Positions 45,914-56,550 of a stretch of 64,000 nucleotides of DNA are shown piece by piece. Within the stretch, counting starts at the first letter, position 1. Every line of letters starts with the position of its first letter. The notes under the pieces are model-generated. The model did not search any database and was not told the DNA's origin. It saw only the letters and a program-made list of their open reading frames with translations. Position numbers and translations under genes: made by a program. The stretch lies in assembly GCF_004217615.1 (NCBI RefSeq), contig NZ_SHLD01000001.1:5518001-5582000 (forward strand), in the 5' to 3' direction. Source of the stretch: Micromonospora kangleipakensis (GTDB taxonomy: Bacteria; Actinomycetota; Actinomycetes; Mycobacteriales; Micromonosporaceae).

Positions 45914-45946
45914 CAGGGCGAGGCTCCTCACCTGAGCCTCGCCCTG
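45914..45946. terminator. Perfect 13-bp hairpin
   Basis: CAGGGCGAGGCTC, a 7-base loop and GAGCCTCGCCCTG form a perfect stem immediately after the stop at 45911-45913. It lies about 210 bases beyond the end of the minus-strand RHS locus 1 and could terminate transcription in either direction. The 209 bases to 46155 hold no gene. Confidence 0.7.
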
Positions 45947-46155
45947 CATGATTCGGCATGGCTATAAGGACGTGACCCGCGAGCGGGCCTCCATGATCCG
46001 TCTCAAGACGGCACAACGGCCGACTTCGAAATTATCAGGCCGAATGCTACCTGCACGGATATTTGCACGGCACTCGATGGCCTCCGACTCACAGCCGGGC
46101 CACTCCCGCAATGGATCGGCGGATCGAAGCTGAGCTGAGAGCAGAGCGTCACCAG

Positions 46156-46632
46156 TCAGGTCCTTTCGAGAATGAACCGGCGACCGAGGTCGGGATCACC
46201 GATGAACCAGAATAGAACGATCTTACCGTCGACTGAGTCTGATCGAAGGTTAACTGAGTACGGGACCGGAAACTCGTCGAGTGACTCAAAGACGAGAGCA
46301 ACCTCAGTTTTTCTCCCGCTGTAGTCGTTAACGGCGGCGCGGACCGACCATCTCCCGGCTCCGGACGTTGTAGCCGATGTTGGCGGCTCTGATCCTAGAA
46401 GCGAGACAGGGATCTGCGACGCATGGAATGTCCCGTCGTCGTTGAGGACCAACTCGCAACCACCGGCTCCTTGCCACACACCGACCACGATGTCGTTGGA
46501 CAGCTCTGGACGGGAATCGCCGAGCCATCTCATCACTGCATTAACGGCGACGATAACGAGAAGGCAGGCCATACACGAGGCGATAATTCCAAAAGCAAGT
46601 CGCCGCCGCGTACGTCCGGTCACTGCGGACAC
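46156..46632 (-). CDS. Small membrane-anchored protein downstream of RHS1, candidate immunity protein
   Basis: A 158-residue protein with an N-terminal transmembrane helix (about 12-33, FGIIASCMACLLVIVAVNAVM) and an exposed domain (45-158) with alternating strands: VVGVWQGAGGCELVLNDDGTFHAS, GAGRWSVRA, VALVFES, LFWFIGDPDLGRRFILER. This recalls small actinobacterial extracytoplasmic lipocalin-like proteins. The start is GTG 46632, or GTG 46623, which gives a GTGA overlap with the RHS stop; either way the two genes are translationally coupled. Base composition is lower in GC than its neighbours, as for the RHS tip. Immunity to the tip is inferred from position only. Confidence 0.7.
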   Translation of the reverse strand: MSAVTGRTRRRLAFGIIASCMACLLVIVAVNAVMRWLGDSRPELSNDIVVGVWQGAGGCELVLNDDGTFHASQIPVSLLGSEPPTSATTSGAGRWSVRAAVNDYSGRKTEVALVFESLDEFPVPYSVNLRSDSVDGKIVLFWFIGDPDLGRRFILERT

Positions 46633-49600
46633 CCTAAATTGACACAGGTGGTAGCTCTAAAACGGTAGCTCTGAATCATGTAGTGCTCAAGCGGATAGGC
46701 ATCTGCCCCGCTTCCCGCGTTCCCGTCACCGCGTGGCGGCGTTACTCCAGGAACTCTTGAGCCGGAATAGATTGTTGTGGCGTTTCGCACGTGGTACTCA
46801 ACGACAGGGTTATCGCTCTCGTAGCCCACGACCTTCCAGTCGACATCGAACGATCCGGTAACCGCCATAACCTCTCTGCTGCCCAAAGCGCCCTGGGTTG
46901 CATTACTCAGCATGTCCTGAAGCAGGTGCCTGTAGTTTTCGCTCTTCGGCATGTCGGAGTAGTGAAAGTCCTGGCGTCCACCCAGCTCGCCCGCGGCGGC
47001 GCGCCTATCGATCTCGAGGTATATGTTCGCGAACTCGTCCGTCAACCAAAGCTCCCTGGTCATTCGATCCCCCCAGCGGAAGTACTCATAGCGCGCGCAT
47101 CGATCCGTTGGGCCGAAGATGCCACAGGTAAGGTCCGGCGACTGGAAGCCGTACACCATGTCGAGGAACCATTGCTTCACTATGTCGTAAGGGCCTTCCT
47201 CGCGCGACCCCTCGGCGTGGCAGTACTCAGGGGTAGCCAACGTGCAAGCCTGGGGCGGAGGCTTTGGCTTGCCGCCGCCTTTGCCCTTTCCGGAGCATCG
47301 CGGCCAGCAGCTACCATTCTTGGCCTTGTTCTCACGGTTGGCCTTTTCGTTTCCCGGCTGGTAGTCCGGGCAGCTACTGATGGTGAGGCAGTCCGTATCG
47401 ATGAGCCCGGTGGGGTCGCTAAACGTCGCTGGATTGTGGTGTGAGTAGGCGTAGCCGTGCCATTGCTGCGGGTCGGTCATGTCCATGACCGGGTCGACAG
47501 AGATGAAGCTGCCGGTCGAGGGATCGTATTCTCGGGCGCCGAGGTGGCTGAGGCCGGTGTTGTCCTTGGTGCCTCCGACGAAGCCCTTGTCCATGGCGGG
47601 CGGCCAGGCGCTGGACGGGCCACCACGGTCGCCGCCGAAGGGCAGGCTGCGACGTCGTGACACGCTCAAGTCGCTGTTGCGGATCGTGGCTTCGGCGGTG
47701 CCGTGGTGGTCGGAGACGATCCAGTCGAGCCTGCCGGCGGAGTCCCGTACGGCGATCGTTTTGCCGGCGTGGGAGTAGTAGCGGGTGCCGGCAGCCGAGG
47801 AAGTGGTCTGTTTGCGAACCTCCGTCCCACCTGGCAGGTACAGCGTGGCGCCGGTCGGGTCGCGGCGGACGAGCCGGCTGCCGTCGGCGTCGTACGCGTA
47901 GCTGGTACCGCCGCTGCTGTCCGAACTGTTGGCAAGCCTGCCCTCGTAGTCCCAGGTGAGGTTCTGCCGGCCGTTCGGTCCGGGGCGACTCTTGGTGTTG
48001 CCGGTCTCGTCGTAGGTGTAGTCCTCGGTCTTGGTGACCGCGCCGGTGGTTTCGACCTTGCTCACGGCGTGGGGGTGCGTTCCGGTGCCCTGGCCCTGCT
48101 GGGGGTAGGTGTAGGTCCGGGTGGTCTGCCCGCTGCCGTAGAAGGTCTCGGTCTTCCGGTTGTCGGTGCCGGGCGTGTACGTGTAGCCGTGCCAGTAGGG
48201 GGCGGGGCCGCCGAGCTTGGTGCCGTCCGGGGCGGCCGTGCAGTCGTCCGTGTTCGGCGTCCAACCGTTCGTTAGCCGGCGCAGCTGGTCGTACGTGTAG
48301 CACTGCGTTTCCGCCACACCGTTGGCGGGCGTGTCGGTGATCTTGTCGACGTTGCCGGCGGGGTCCTGGCTGTAGGTGAAGTTGAAGATCTCCGGCTTCA
48401 GCTCGGGCACGGCGCTGCTGTTGGTCAGCCGGCCGGTGTTCTGGTCGGTGGTGTTGGTGATCCAGGTGCGCTTGCCCGTCGCGCCGAGGATCGTCTGCAG
48501 CACCTGTCCCAGCTTGGTGTAGCTGGTCTGGTTGACGTAGATCTGGGACGCGGAGAGCTGTCCGTTGGCCAGGCCGACGTCGTTGTAGGTGTAGGTCAGC
48601 TTCTCACTGGCCAGCCCGCCCGCCGCCGGCAGCGTGGTCGTGGCGACCTGCCCGTCAGGCCGGTAGGTCGTGTTGTAGTTGTACGAGCACGGGGCGAGGG
48701 TGTCCGATGCGCACAGCCCACCCTCAACCGCCGGGATGCTGATTCTGGTGTCCTTCGGCCGGCCGGCAGTGTCGTAGGCGACGACCTCGTTGACGTACGC
48801 ATTCGTGGAGCCAGCCGGCTCGTACCGCACCGACTTGGTCAGCTTCCCGATGCCGTACTGAAGGGTGTCGTAGGTCCACTCGGCCCGCAGCTTGCCGGTG
48901 TCGGTGTCCTCCCGGACGGTTTTCTTCCGGCCGAGGTCGTCGTAGGAGTAGACGAGGGTGCGGTTCCGCATGTCTGTGCTGGTGAGCGTTTCGCCCGCAA
49001 GGTTGTAGGTGTAGCTGGTGTTGCCGCGGTCCGGGTCTTCCGCGGTCATTTTGCGTCCACGCTGGTCGTAGGTGTTGCGCCAGGTGTTCCCCACGGGGTC
49101 GGTGACGCTGGCGAGTTCACCGCGGTCGGTGTAGCCGTAGCGGTACTCGTCGTAGGTGCCGGCGGTGTCACTGCCTACGTCGGCTCGGTTCTTGTACTGC
49201 CGCAGGGCGATGGTTTGGCCCCGGGCGTCGGTGATGGTCGTGGTGGCGGTGCCGCCCAGGGGTGGAGTGACGCTGGTGCGCTCGCCCGTGTAGGTCGTCG
49301 TGGTGCGCCACTTCTCGTTCTTCGTGGTGTCGACACCGATCTTGAAGATGGCGTCGGTCAACCGGCCGGCGCCGTCGTAGACATTCTCCGTCAGCGCCGG
49401 GATCGCGGGCGTGCCGACGCTGCCGACCAGGGTCTCGTTCGGGGGCGTGTTGGTGGTGTCGTAGTAGGGCTGCGAGGTCCACTCAAGTAGACCGCGCGAG
49501 TCGTAGACGGTGTCGGTGAGGACCCGGCCGCCGCCGGGCGCCTGGGTTTGGGTCTGCCGTGAGCGCAGCAGCCCATCGTAGAGGGTGATGGTGGTGCGGT

Positions 49601-52600
49601 AGGCCGTCGCCGTGGAGGGCAGCAGGGTCTTCGCCGTGATCGCCGTGGATGCGGTGTTGCGGAGGTTGTAGATGTATTCCCTGTCCGGCGCGCTGGGGTA
49701 GCTGGTCTTCGACCGTCCTGGCAGCCATACCTGCCGGAGTCGGCCCAGGCCGTCGTAGGTGAGGTCGGTGCGCAGGCCGTTGGGGTCCTCCACGGTCGTG
49801 GGCAGGTGCCACGCGGGTGCGTAGGTCGTGGTAGTTGCCTGCGACAGCGGGTTGGTGATCTTCATCGAGGTGACCGGTCCGCCGGCGGCAGGGGTGTACG
49901 CCGTCTTGGTGAGGCGCCCCAGGGCGTCATAGCTGTCCGTGACACGACCGATCGGGTCGTACTTGGCCGCCCGGCTGGTGGTGACCCAGTTCGGGGTGCT
50001 GCCGGTCCATGAGCCGATCTCCTCGACCTTGGCGACGTTGCCCTGGACTGGTAGGTAGGTGTTCCAGTCGTTGGTGTCCGTGTCGTAGGTGGTCCGGGTG
50101 GCGGAGAGCATGTCGCCCGGCAGGGACGCGGTGGCCGCGCAGTTGACGCCGACCGTTTCGGTCTTCTTGGCTAGGTCGAGCATCCAGGTGGTGTCGTTGC
50201 GGGCGTACCAGGTGCGGGTGCACCGGTCGTCGGTGGCGGTGGACTCGTCGCCCAGGTCGTCGACGGTGACGGGCAGGTTGTCGCTGTTGTAGGTGGTGAC
50301 CGTCTTCGTCCACCGGGTCGATCCGTTGGCGAGCTTGAGCCGGTTGCGGACCGTCCCGGTGCCGGTCATGTACGACTTGAGGTTGCTGAAGGTGGCGGTC
50401 GGTCCCTGCTTGACCGGGGTGGTGATGGTGCTGTCGATCCAACTGCCCCCGAAGCCGAGGAGTGTCGTCTCCTCGCGGAGCATGCCGGCGTACGGGTCCT
50501 CGTCGGCGACCGTGGTGTTCTGGGAGTCGGTGATGTCGACGCTGCGGGTGCCGGAGGGCTGCTTGTCGCCGTCCATGCCGCGGTAGTAGAGGTATTCGGT
50601 CGCGGACTGCACGCCGGACTCCAGGCCCTTGCGCACCCGCACCTTGCCATACCCGCGGAACTCGCCCCAGGTGCGCTTCTTCGGCTCGGTCAGCTCCGAG
50701 TTGTCGTAGTGCCACGCCGGCTGGTCGAGGTAGTCGTAGTTGGTCTGCTCATGGGTGAATCCGCCGGTGTTGTCGTACACGTCGACGCGGTCGACCCGGT
50801 ACTTGTGGAACCAGTCGAGGGTAGGTTCCTCGCCCTTCGGCCCGTAATAGGCTGGGTAGCACCGTTTGGTGTTGTCGTGCACCTCGGGAACCGTGCCGAG
50901 CGTGCACTCGGTCGGTGAGTAGGTCACCGAGATCTGCGCACCCGACTCCGTGGTGATGGTCCGGATCCGGTACCGGAACAGGTTGGAACGGCCGTCGGCC
51001 ATTCCGTCGACCCGGTTGGCCAGCGCCTCCGCTCCCGGGTCGAAGACGACCTCCGGGTCGCTCACCTCGGCACCGCCGGCGGAGGTCACCTTGCCGGTGC
51101 GGGTGATCCCGGACAGCCACATCGGCTTGCCCTCGTTGTCACCCGACTGCAGGTAGGTGTGGCGCAGCGTCCACCACTCGACCTCGTTGTAGGTACCACC
51201 CGAGCCCGAGTAGACCTGGGCGCGGACCCGCGACAGCCGCTTCGCCGTCCAGAACGTCGGAGACAGCTGATCCGTGCAGGGCGTCGCCTTGCAGTACTGG
51301 TCCCACGGGGTGTCCAACCACGACGCCTTCACCGGGTCGGTGCCCGACCAGCAGTTACTCGCGCAGCGGTCGGCCGGGTCGAACAGCACCCGCGCCGCCG
51401 CGTAGGTCGTCGAGGACGCGTCCGACCGGCTGCCGTACTCGATCTTCGAAAGCCAGCCACCCCGGTCGTAGGTGGTGCGCTTGTCCGGGTTCCCCTCCCG
51501 CCCGTAGGCGCCCTCCTCCTTGCCGTAGAAGTACGTCATCGTGTTGCCGCGCGGGTCCACAACGTAGTCCAGGTTCCACCGCCACGCCTGCGTGGTGCGG
51601 GATGCTGCATAGTCCCCGGCGACGTAGCCCGGCTCGTCCGGATGGTTGCCGTAGACCGGCATCGTCCAGACCGAGTTGGTGGCGGTGCTGGCCGACGCGC
51701 CGCCGACGCCGTGGTTGCGGCCGAAGAAGTACTGCGTGCCGTCGGTCTTCGTGACCTTCCAGTACTCGTTGTCGTTGTCGCCGTTGGCGAACGACGCGTC
51801 CGCGCGCAGCTCAATCTTGGAGCCGTCGTCGGCCGTGCCCTTCCACAGGTTGCCGGTCGACTTGACCAGCTCCATGGCCTGCCCGTTCAGCGAGATCGTG
51901 GCATTGCCCTCAGGCCGGTACCAGCACTGATCACCACTGCTGACCAGCTTGTTGTTCGGCTCACCACCCCGGATCGCGTCCTTGTCATCGGCGCACGACT
52001 TGAACTTGCGCTCAATGAAGCCGGGCCACATGTCCCAGCCGTCACCGATCCACGAGCCCTGCGTATTGGTGCCGGCGGACAGGCCGTCGACCGCTCCCGA
52101 GTTGTAGCTGAGCGCCATCGACGGCTCGGGCCCACCCATGGCGGGGGGCTGGTTCAGCGGGTGCGACCAAGAGAAGGCACCGGTCTGCTGGGAGACCTGC
52201 CACGTGCCCGCCGCCGACAGGCTGGTCGCGGTGTAGTCGCCGTTGTCACCGGACGGCCCCGCCGTCACCGCAAAGGTCGTCGCCAGACCGTTCGCCGATA
52301 GCGGCACGGTCGCCGACACCCTGCCATTGCGGGTGTCGTTGCGCCCCGGCAGCGGCCTGCCATCCGGCAGGGAAACCACCCGCAGCCGCGATCCCCAGTC
52401 GCCGCCGTAGGCGGCCGCGAAACCGGAGTAGTCCACCTCGACCCGCACACTGCCGACAGCACGGCGGCCGTCGGCCCGGCTCACCGCGCCGACGATGCCG
52501 GCCACGCCCGCCCGTGCCGCGGCCGCCCGATCGGCGACCTCCACGCTGACCTTCTCTACCGGCGCGGCGGCCGAGCGTCGCTCGTCCGGCTCGCCGGCGG

Positions 52601-52973
52601 GGGCGACCCAGATCGGCAGGGCGCCGGCCCGCGACCCACCGCCGCCCGTCCGGGCGCCGGTGAGGGGGGTCGCCGACAGGTCGACCTCCGCCTTGGCGGC
52701 GACCGGCCAGGCGACCCTGCCGGCCCCCGCCTCATGCCCGGCGGCCGTCCAAGCCGGCCGGGTCGGGTGCTTCAGGGGCGTAACCGCCACCCCGGTGACG
52801 TCCTTCCCCTTCGGCGGCTTCCAGCCAGGTCGGACGTCGGCCGAGGCGGGGAGTTGTCCCAGCACACTGACGGCCACGACGGCCGCCACTACAGGGGAGA
52901 GACGTCGGCTGACCCGGCTGGCCGAAGCCAGGAAACGGCCGGAAAAAGGGCGTGCGGCATCGACGGTACCCAC
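46620..52973 (-). CDS. Secreted RHS/YD-repeat polymorphic-toxin-like protein (RHS1)
   Basis: A 2117-residue protein. GTG 52973 follows AAGGAG. A Sec signal (about 1-46, ending QLPASA) leads into an N-terminal beta region, then a long series of YD repeats such as YDALGRLTKTAYT, YDGLGRLRQVWLP and YDQRGRKMTAEDPDRG (about 1050-1750). The RHS core ends with GAREYDPSTGSFISVDPV and HNPATFSDPTGL (to about residue 1857). The last ~260 residues form the tip; its first ~37 residues (IDTDCLTISSCPDY to CWPRCSG) are shared with RHS2 and the remaining ~220 are unique. RHS shells usually encapsulate a C-terminal toxin. The tip family is unknown to me. Confidence 0.92.
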   Translation of the reverse strand: MGTVDAARPFSGRFLASASRVSRRLSPVVAAVVAVSVLGQLPASADVRPGWKPPKGKDVTGVAVTPLKHPTRPAWTAAGHEAGAGRVAWPVAAKAEVDLSATPLTGARTGGGGSRAGALPIWVAPAGEPDERRSAAAPVEKVSVEVADRAAAARAGVAGIVGAVSRADGRRAVGSVRVEVDYSGFAAAYGGDWGSRLRVVSLPDGRPLPGRNDTRNGRVSATVPLSANGLATTFAVTAGPSGDNGDYTATSLSAAGTWQVSQQTGAFSWSHPLNQPPAMGGPEPSMALSYNSGAVDGLSAGTNTQGSWIGDGWDMWPGFIERKFKSCADDKDAIRGGEPNNKLVSSGDQCWYRPEGNATISLNGQAMELVKSTGNLWKGTADDGSKIELRADASFANGDNDNEYWKVTKTDGTQYFFGRNHGVGGASASTATNSVWTMPVYGNHPDEPGYVAGDYAASRTTQAWRWNLDYVVDPRGNTMTYFYGKEEGAYGREGNPDKRTTYDRGGWLSKIEYGSRSDASSTTYAAARVLFDPADRCASNCWSGTDPVKASWLDTPWDQYCKATPCTDQLSPTFWTAKRLSRVRAQVYSGSGGTYNEVEWWTLRHTYLQSGDNEGKPMWLSGITRTGKVTSAGGAEVSDPEVVFDPGAEALANRVDGMADGRSNLFRYRIRTITTESGAQISVTYSPTECTLGTVPEVHDNTKRCYPAYYGPKGEEPTLDWFHKYRVDRVDVYDNTGGFTHEQTNYDYLDQPAWHYDNSELTEPKKRTWGEFRGYGKVRVRKGLESGVQSATEYLYYRGMDGDKQPSGTRSVDITDSQNTTVADEDPYAGMLREETTLLGFGGSWIDSTITTPVKQGPTATFSNLKSYMTGTGTVRNRLKLANGSTRWTKTVTTYNSDNLPVTVDDLGDESTATDDRCTRTWYARNDTTWMLDLAKKTETVGVNCAATASLPGDMLSATRTTYDTDTNDWNTYLPVQGNVAKVEEIGSWTGSTPNWVTTSRAAKYDPIGRVTDSYDALGRLTKTAYTPAAGGPVTSMKITNPLSQATTTTYAPAWHLPTTVEDPNGLRTDLTYDGLGRLRQVWLPGRSKTSYPSAPDREYIYNLRNTASTAITAKTLLPSTATAYRTTITLYDGLLRSRQTQTQAPGGGRVLTDTVYDSRGLLEWTSQPYYDTTNTPPNETLVGSVGTPAIPALTENVYDGAGRLTDAIFKIGVDTTKNEKWRTTTTYTGERTSVTPPLGGTATTTITDARGQTIALRQYKNRADVGSDTAGTYDEYRYGYTDRGELASVTDPVGNTWRNTYDQRGRKMTAEDPDRGNTSYTYNLAGETLTSTDMRNRTLVYSYDDLGRKKTVREDTDTGKLRAEWTYDTLQYGIGKLTKSVRYEPAGSTNAYVNEVVAYDTAGRPKDTRISIPAVEGGLCASDTLAPCSYNYNTTYRPDGQVATTTLPAAGGLASEKLTYTYNDVGLANGQLSASQIYVNQTSYTKLGQVLQTILGATGKRTWITNTTDQNTGRLTNSSAVPELKPEIFNFTYSQDPAGNVDKITDTPANGVAETQCYTYDQLRRLTNGWTPNTDDCTAAPDGTKLGGPAPYWHGYTYTPGTDNRKTETFYGSGQTTRTYTYPQQGQGTGTHPHAVSKVETTGAVTKTEDYTYDETGNTKSRPGPNGRQNLTWDYEGRLANSSDSSGGTSYAYDADGSRLVRRDPTGATLYLPGGTEVRKQTTSSAAGTRYYSHAGKTIAVRDSAGRLDWIVSDHHGTAEATIRNSDLSVSRRRSLPFGGDRGGPSSAWPPAMDKGFVGGTKDNTGLSHLGAREYDPSTGSFISVDPVMDMTDPQQWHGYAYSHHNPATFSDPTGLIDTDCLTISSCPDYQPGNEKANRENKAKNGSCWPRCSGKGKGGGKPKPPPQACTLATPEYCHAEGSREEGPYDIVKQWFLDMVYGFQSPDLTCGIFGPTDRCARYEYFRWGDRMTRELWLTDEFANIYLEIDRRAAAGELGGRQDFHYSDMPKSENYRHLLQDMLSNATQGALGSREVMAVTGSFDVDWKVVGYESDNPVVEYHVRNATTIYSGSRVPGVTPPRGDGNAGSGADAYPLEHYMIQSYRFRATTCVNLGCPQ

Positions 52974-53035
52974 GGTTCTCCTTCACGCAGAGGAGGAGGG
53001 ACGGCTTGAGAAGGTGGATGGGAGGGAACGATTGT

Positions 53036-56000
53036 CTAGGCGATGGCGTGCTGCACGATCTCTGTCTCGGTCCAGACGTACTGGCTCGCGTAGACGTGGT
53101 CCAGATCGCCGGTCCAGTACTCGGCCGGGGCCGTGCTCGCCAGGCCCCGGCCCATGGCGAAAGAACCTGTAGCGGACCAAGCACTCCTACTGACCGATGC
53201 CGTGGCGAGCGTCCCACCAAAGTCGGGAGTGCCGTTCGCGTAAAGCCGCAGCTGGCCGGAGATGTTGTCGTAGACACCGACCAAACTCACCCAGTCGTCG
53301 TCCACCACGTAGTCGGTGGTGCAGGCAACGTCCTCACTCGAAAAGGGAGAGTCACCCCACGCCACCGAGAAACACCAAGCGGGATCGTTTGCGCCATCGG
53401 CGTTAAGGTCGCGGTCCTCGCGGTAGCCCAGGCGGAACATCGAGATGTCGGTACCGTCCTGGGAGACCGCCGTACGGACGGCCCCGCCGGTTGCAGACTT
53501 GCGAACCCAGGCGGCGACCGTGAAGCCGGCAGGGTTGGCCGTGTCGAGCACGGGCACTCCGATGGTGGCGCTGCCGGTGCCGTCAAGAGTCAGGGCAGCG
53601 GCGCCGACATGGCCAGGGCTCGTCCAGGACGCCCCGGAGGCGCTCAGCGTCGCCGGGCGAGTGCCCGGCACCGACGCAGCGGTCGATCCGGAATTCTCGT
53701 CCAGCGTCCAGTTCCACGACCCGGTGCTCGGCGTGACCAAGAACTGATAGACGCGCGGGTCCGAGGTAGCGCCGGCGGCGTTACGGGACTTCACCTCGAG
53801 CACGTTCACCCCATCCTTGTTGGGCATGATGCTACGAGTCAGGCCACCCTCCTCGACTAGGGACAGATCGTCGAAGTAGACCGGCCGGGACGTAGCCGTC
53901 CCGGTGACCGGGTCGACACCGGGCGTCCCGTTGTAGAGGCGGACACCGGCCGCCGTCGCGCCGGCCGGCAGGGTGACCGTGACGCTCAGCTGTTCCCACT
54001 TGTCGATCGACGCGGCTCTGGTGGACAGCACCAGTTGTCCACCGTCTTCGTCGGAGTAGCTAAATCCGATGCGGAGGCTGTAGCTGTAATTGGCCAGCTG
54101 GCGGGTGGCGGACGGCACGTAGATCCAGCCCGAGAGCGTGTACCGCCTGCCGGCCTGCATACCGGCCTGGAACCCGTTCTCGCTGCTGAAGCCGGCGTAG
54201 CTGAGCGAGGGAAAGTTGAGGCCCGGGGCCGGCCGGACAGACAGGGAGTCCGAGCCCGAGTGGCCGAGCGACGTAGTTCTCGAGATGAGAGCAGAGCCGC
54301 TCGAGAAGCCGGTCAGGTCGGTGGAGACGTACCGCTGGTTGGTGGTCAGCTTTTGGCTGGCGGTCGCGGTGCCTGCCGGAACCGTGACGGACGGGCCGCC
54401 GTTCAGGGTGTAGACGTACTCGCTGATCTCAGTGGCGCCGTTGGCGCCGAAGACGAAGTTGCCCGCCTGGCCCGGCCCGCCGCTCCACGTCCCGGTCGCC
54501 TTCTCCGGGTAGGACGTGCTCGAGACGGTGGGCAGCGACGGATCGGTCGTGTCGATGGTGAAGGTGAACCAGCCCGAGTAGCCGCCGCAGACGTACGAGT
54601 CACACGCCCTGGCCCGCCAGTTGTACACCCCGTCCGGCAGCCTGGTCCCGGACAGCGGCACGATCCGCCAAGGCCTGGCGGTGCCGGAGCTCACGCCGGT
54701 GACCGCTGTGCCGGACTTGGCTTTCAGGGTGGTCTTCGCATTGTCGTAGACCTCGTACTCGGTGCGCAGCGTCCCACCGTCGGGGTCGGACACCTTCGCC
54801 GAAATGGTCGGCGTGCCCGAGCGGACGATCGCCGGCGAGCTGCAAGCCGTGTAGCACGAGTCGATGGTCTGGGTGGTCGGCGCGTTGGGGGTGCGGTTGT
54901 AGACGAGCGTCACGTACGGCCGCCCGGAGGACGCCTCGGAGGACCGGAACCGCTTCCACCCGTTGTGGTTGCTCTCGCTGTCGGCACGCAGGCCCACCGC
55001 CGCGGAGGAGGCGCCGGCGCTGAACGCGGCCTGGAAGGTCTTCTTCACCGACACGGAGACCCAACCGTCGGCGCAGCCGCCGTAGCCCTTCGTCCCGGTC
55101 GAGGAGCCGTCCTGCTCGACCCAGCTCGGCTGGCTCGTCCACCGGGTCGCCGTGCTGACCGACGAGGTCCGCCACGACTCCCACGCCGCCGCGGTGCAAG
55201 ACCACGAGTGGTAGTTCCACAGGAAAAGCTCAGCGGAGACAACGGTGGCGCCGTTGTAGCCGCTCAGGCCGCTGAAACTCAGGAACGAACGGGCGGTGCA
55301 GCCGGAACCACAACCCTCACTGGCGTCATCGTTCCAGCCGAGCTTCAGGTCCTCGTCCCCCGACTGGTCCGACGAGTAGGTGTCCTGCACGAAGGCGTCG
55401 AACGACGGGTTCAGGTTGATCGACGGGTCGATGGTGATCGGGTACTTCACGGCGGGATCGGCGAGGAGCGCCGGATCCGGGGTGAGCACCAGATCGGCGG
55501 CGTCGCCGTCACCCTGGACGGCCACCCCCACCGGCGCCCGCCGCGCGTGCTCGCCCGTCCGGGGCGAGACTGAGGCGTCCCACATCTCCGCCGGCGACAC
55601 CACAACCTTGGCGCCCGACGCAGCCGCGTAACGCAGCACGCTCCCCGGCGCGGCCGCCGTCCGCGCCAAACCGCCCGTACGCCACGGCATCGCCACCTTC
55701 GCCAAGCCGGCGGCCGCCTGCGGCGTCTTCACCGTCAGGAAATACCGGAACCCCGCCGGCAGAACCTCCACGACGAGGTCCACGTCCGGACGCACCTCCG
55801 GGTAGGTCGCGCGGTTGCCGGACAGCACCGGCGCAGGCAGCGCCCCACGCCACCCCAGGGCCACCGAGTCGCCGCCCCGTCCGAGTGACACCAGGGAATC
55901 CGAGCCGGCGGAACGGGCACCGGCGAGGACGACGCCACGCGCGTGCACCCGCGGCGCCACCGACCCGCCGGGCTTCCGCTCCAGGTTCAGGTCGATCTCA

Positions 56001-56347
56001 CGCCAGGCGCCGCTGTCCTCCTTCACCCGCTCCGGAGCCAGGGACACCTCCGACTTGAACGTGCCATCAGGCTGCGCCCACGTGCGGGACGACTCCGTGG
56101 TCCGGCCAGCGACCAGGACGGGCCTGCGGGTGCGGTAGGCCAACGCCGCGGCGGAAGCCTCCTCCGCGGCCTGAGAGGCTGCCACCGCGGACGCGGCACC
56201 GGAGACGGGCTTCGAGGTCACCGACGCGCCGACCGCCTGCGACGGCGCCATCGTCACCACCAACAGGGCCGCCAACGCGCCGACCGCCCCACGCCATCTT
56301 GCCCGCCTGGCCCGCAAAAGACGCGCAGCGTCAAACCCACCAGTCAC
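53036..56347 (-). CDS. Secreted DNRLRE/LamG-like protein, first gene of RHS locus 1
   Basis: A 1103-residue secreted protein with a signal peptide (about 15-41), a region common in proteins preceding RHS genes (WREIDLNLERKPGG...YPEVRPDVDLVVEVLPAGFRY), a DNRLRE-type beta domain (about 315-475; DAFVQDTYSSDQSG, RSFLSFSGL, TRWTSQPSW), beta-sandwich repeats, a carbohydrate-binding-like jelly roll (about 700-850) and a LamG-like domain (about 910-1103). It is exported and probably sits on the cell wall. It ends 62 bases before RHS1 on the same strand, so the two are co-transcribed. Its role may be anchoring or displaying the RHS protein (inference). Confidence 0.85.
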   Translation of the reverse strand: MTGGFDAARLLRARRARWRGAVGALAALLVVTMAPSQAVGASVTSKPVSGAASAVAASQAAEEASAAALAYRTRRPVLVAGRTTESSRTWAQPDGTFKSEVSLAPERVKEDSGAWREIDLNLERKPGGSVAPRVHARGVVLAGARSAGSDSLVSLGRGGDSVALGWRGALPAPVLSGNRATYPEVRPDVDLVVEVLPAGFRYFLTVKTPQAAAGLAKVAMPWRTGGLARTAAAPGSVLRYAAASGAKVVVSPAEMWDASVSPRTGEHARRAPVGVAVQGDGDAADLVLTPDPALLADPAVKYPITIDPSINLNPSFDAFVQDTYSSDQSGDEDLKLGWNDDASEGCGSGCTARSFLSFSGLSGYNGATVVSAELFLWNYHSWSCTAAAWESWRTSSVSTATRWTSQPSWVEQDGSSTGTKGYGGCADGWVSVSVKKTFQAAFSAGASSAAVGLRADSESNHNGWKRFRSSEASSGRPYVTLVYNRTPNAPTTQTIDSCYTACSSPAIVRSGTPTISAKVSDPDGGTLRTEYEVYDNAKTTLKAKSGTAVTGVSSGTARPWRIVPLSGTRLPDGVYNWRARACDSYVCGGYSGWFTFTIDTTDPSLPTVSSTSYPEKATGTWSGGPGQAGNFVFGANGATEISEYVYTLNGGPSVTVPAGTATASQKLTTNQRYVSTDLTGFSSGSALISRTTSLGHSGSDSLSVRPAPGLNFPSLSYAGFSSENGFQAGMQAGRRYTLSGWIYVPSATRQLANYSYSLRIGFSYSDEDGGQLVLSTRAASIDKWEQLSVTVTLPAGATAAGVRLYNGTPGVDPVTGTATSRPVYFDDLSLVEEGGLTRSIMPNKDGVNVLEVKSRNAAGATSDPRVYQFLVTPSTGSWNWTLDENSGSTAASVPGTRPATLSASGASWTSPGHVGAAALTLDGTGSATIGVPVLDTANPAGFTVAAWVRKSATGGAVRTAVSQDGTDISMFRLGYREDRDLNADGANDPAWCFSVAWGDSPFSSEDVACTTDYVVDDDWVSLVGVYDNISGQLRLYANGTPDFGGTLATASVSRSAWSATGSFAMGRGLASTAPAEYWTGDLDHVYASQYVWTETEIVQHAIA

Positions 56348-56550
56348 GACCGCCCCCGTAACTCATCGAAATGGATGAGCGCACGGTACGAACGTTGATC
56401 ATCGGTGTCAATGACCACTACAACTTGCTACGACAGAACGGGACTAGAGCCGCACGACGGGCAACCACGTGACCCAGCGTGGCGAAGACTCGAAGACCCC
56501 CACCGGCCGGACAGCACCTGACCCAGTCAAGCACAGAGCACTTCTGACTC

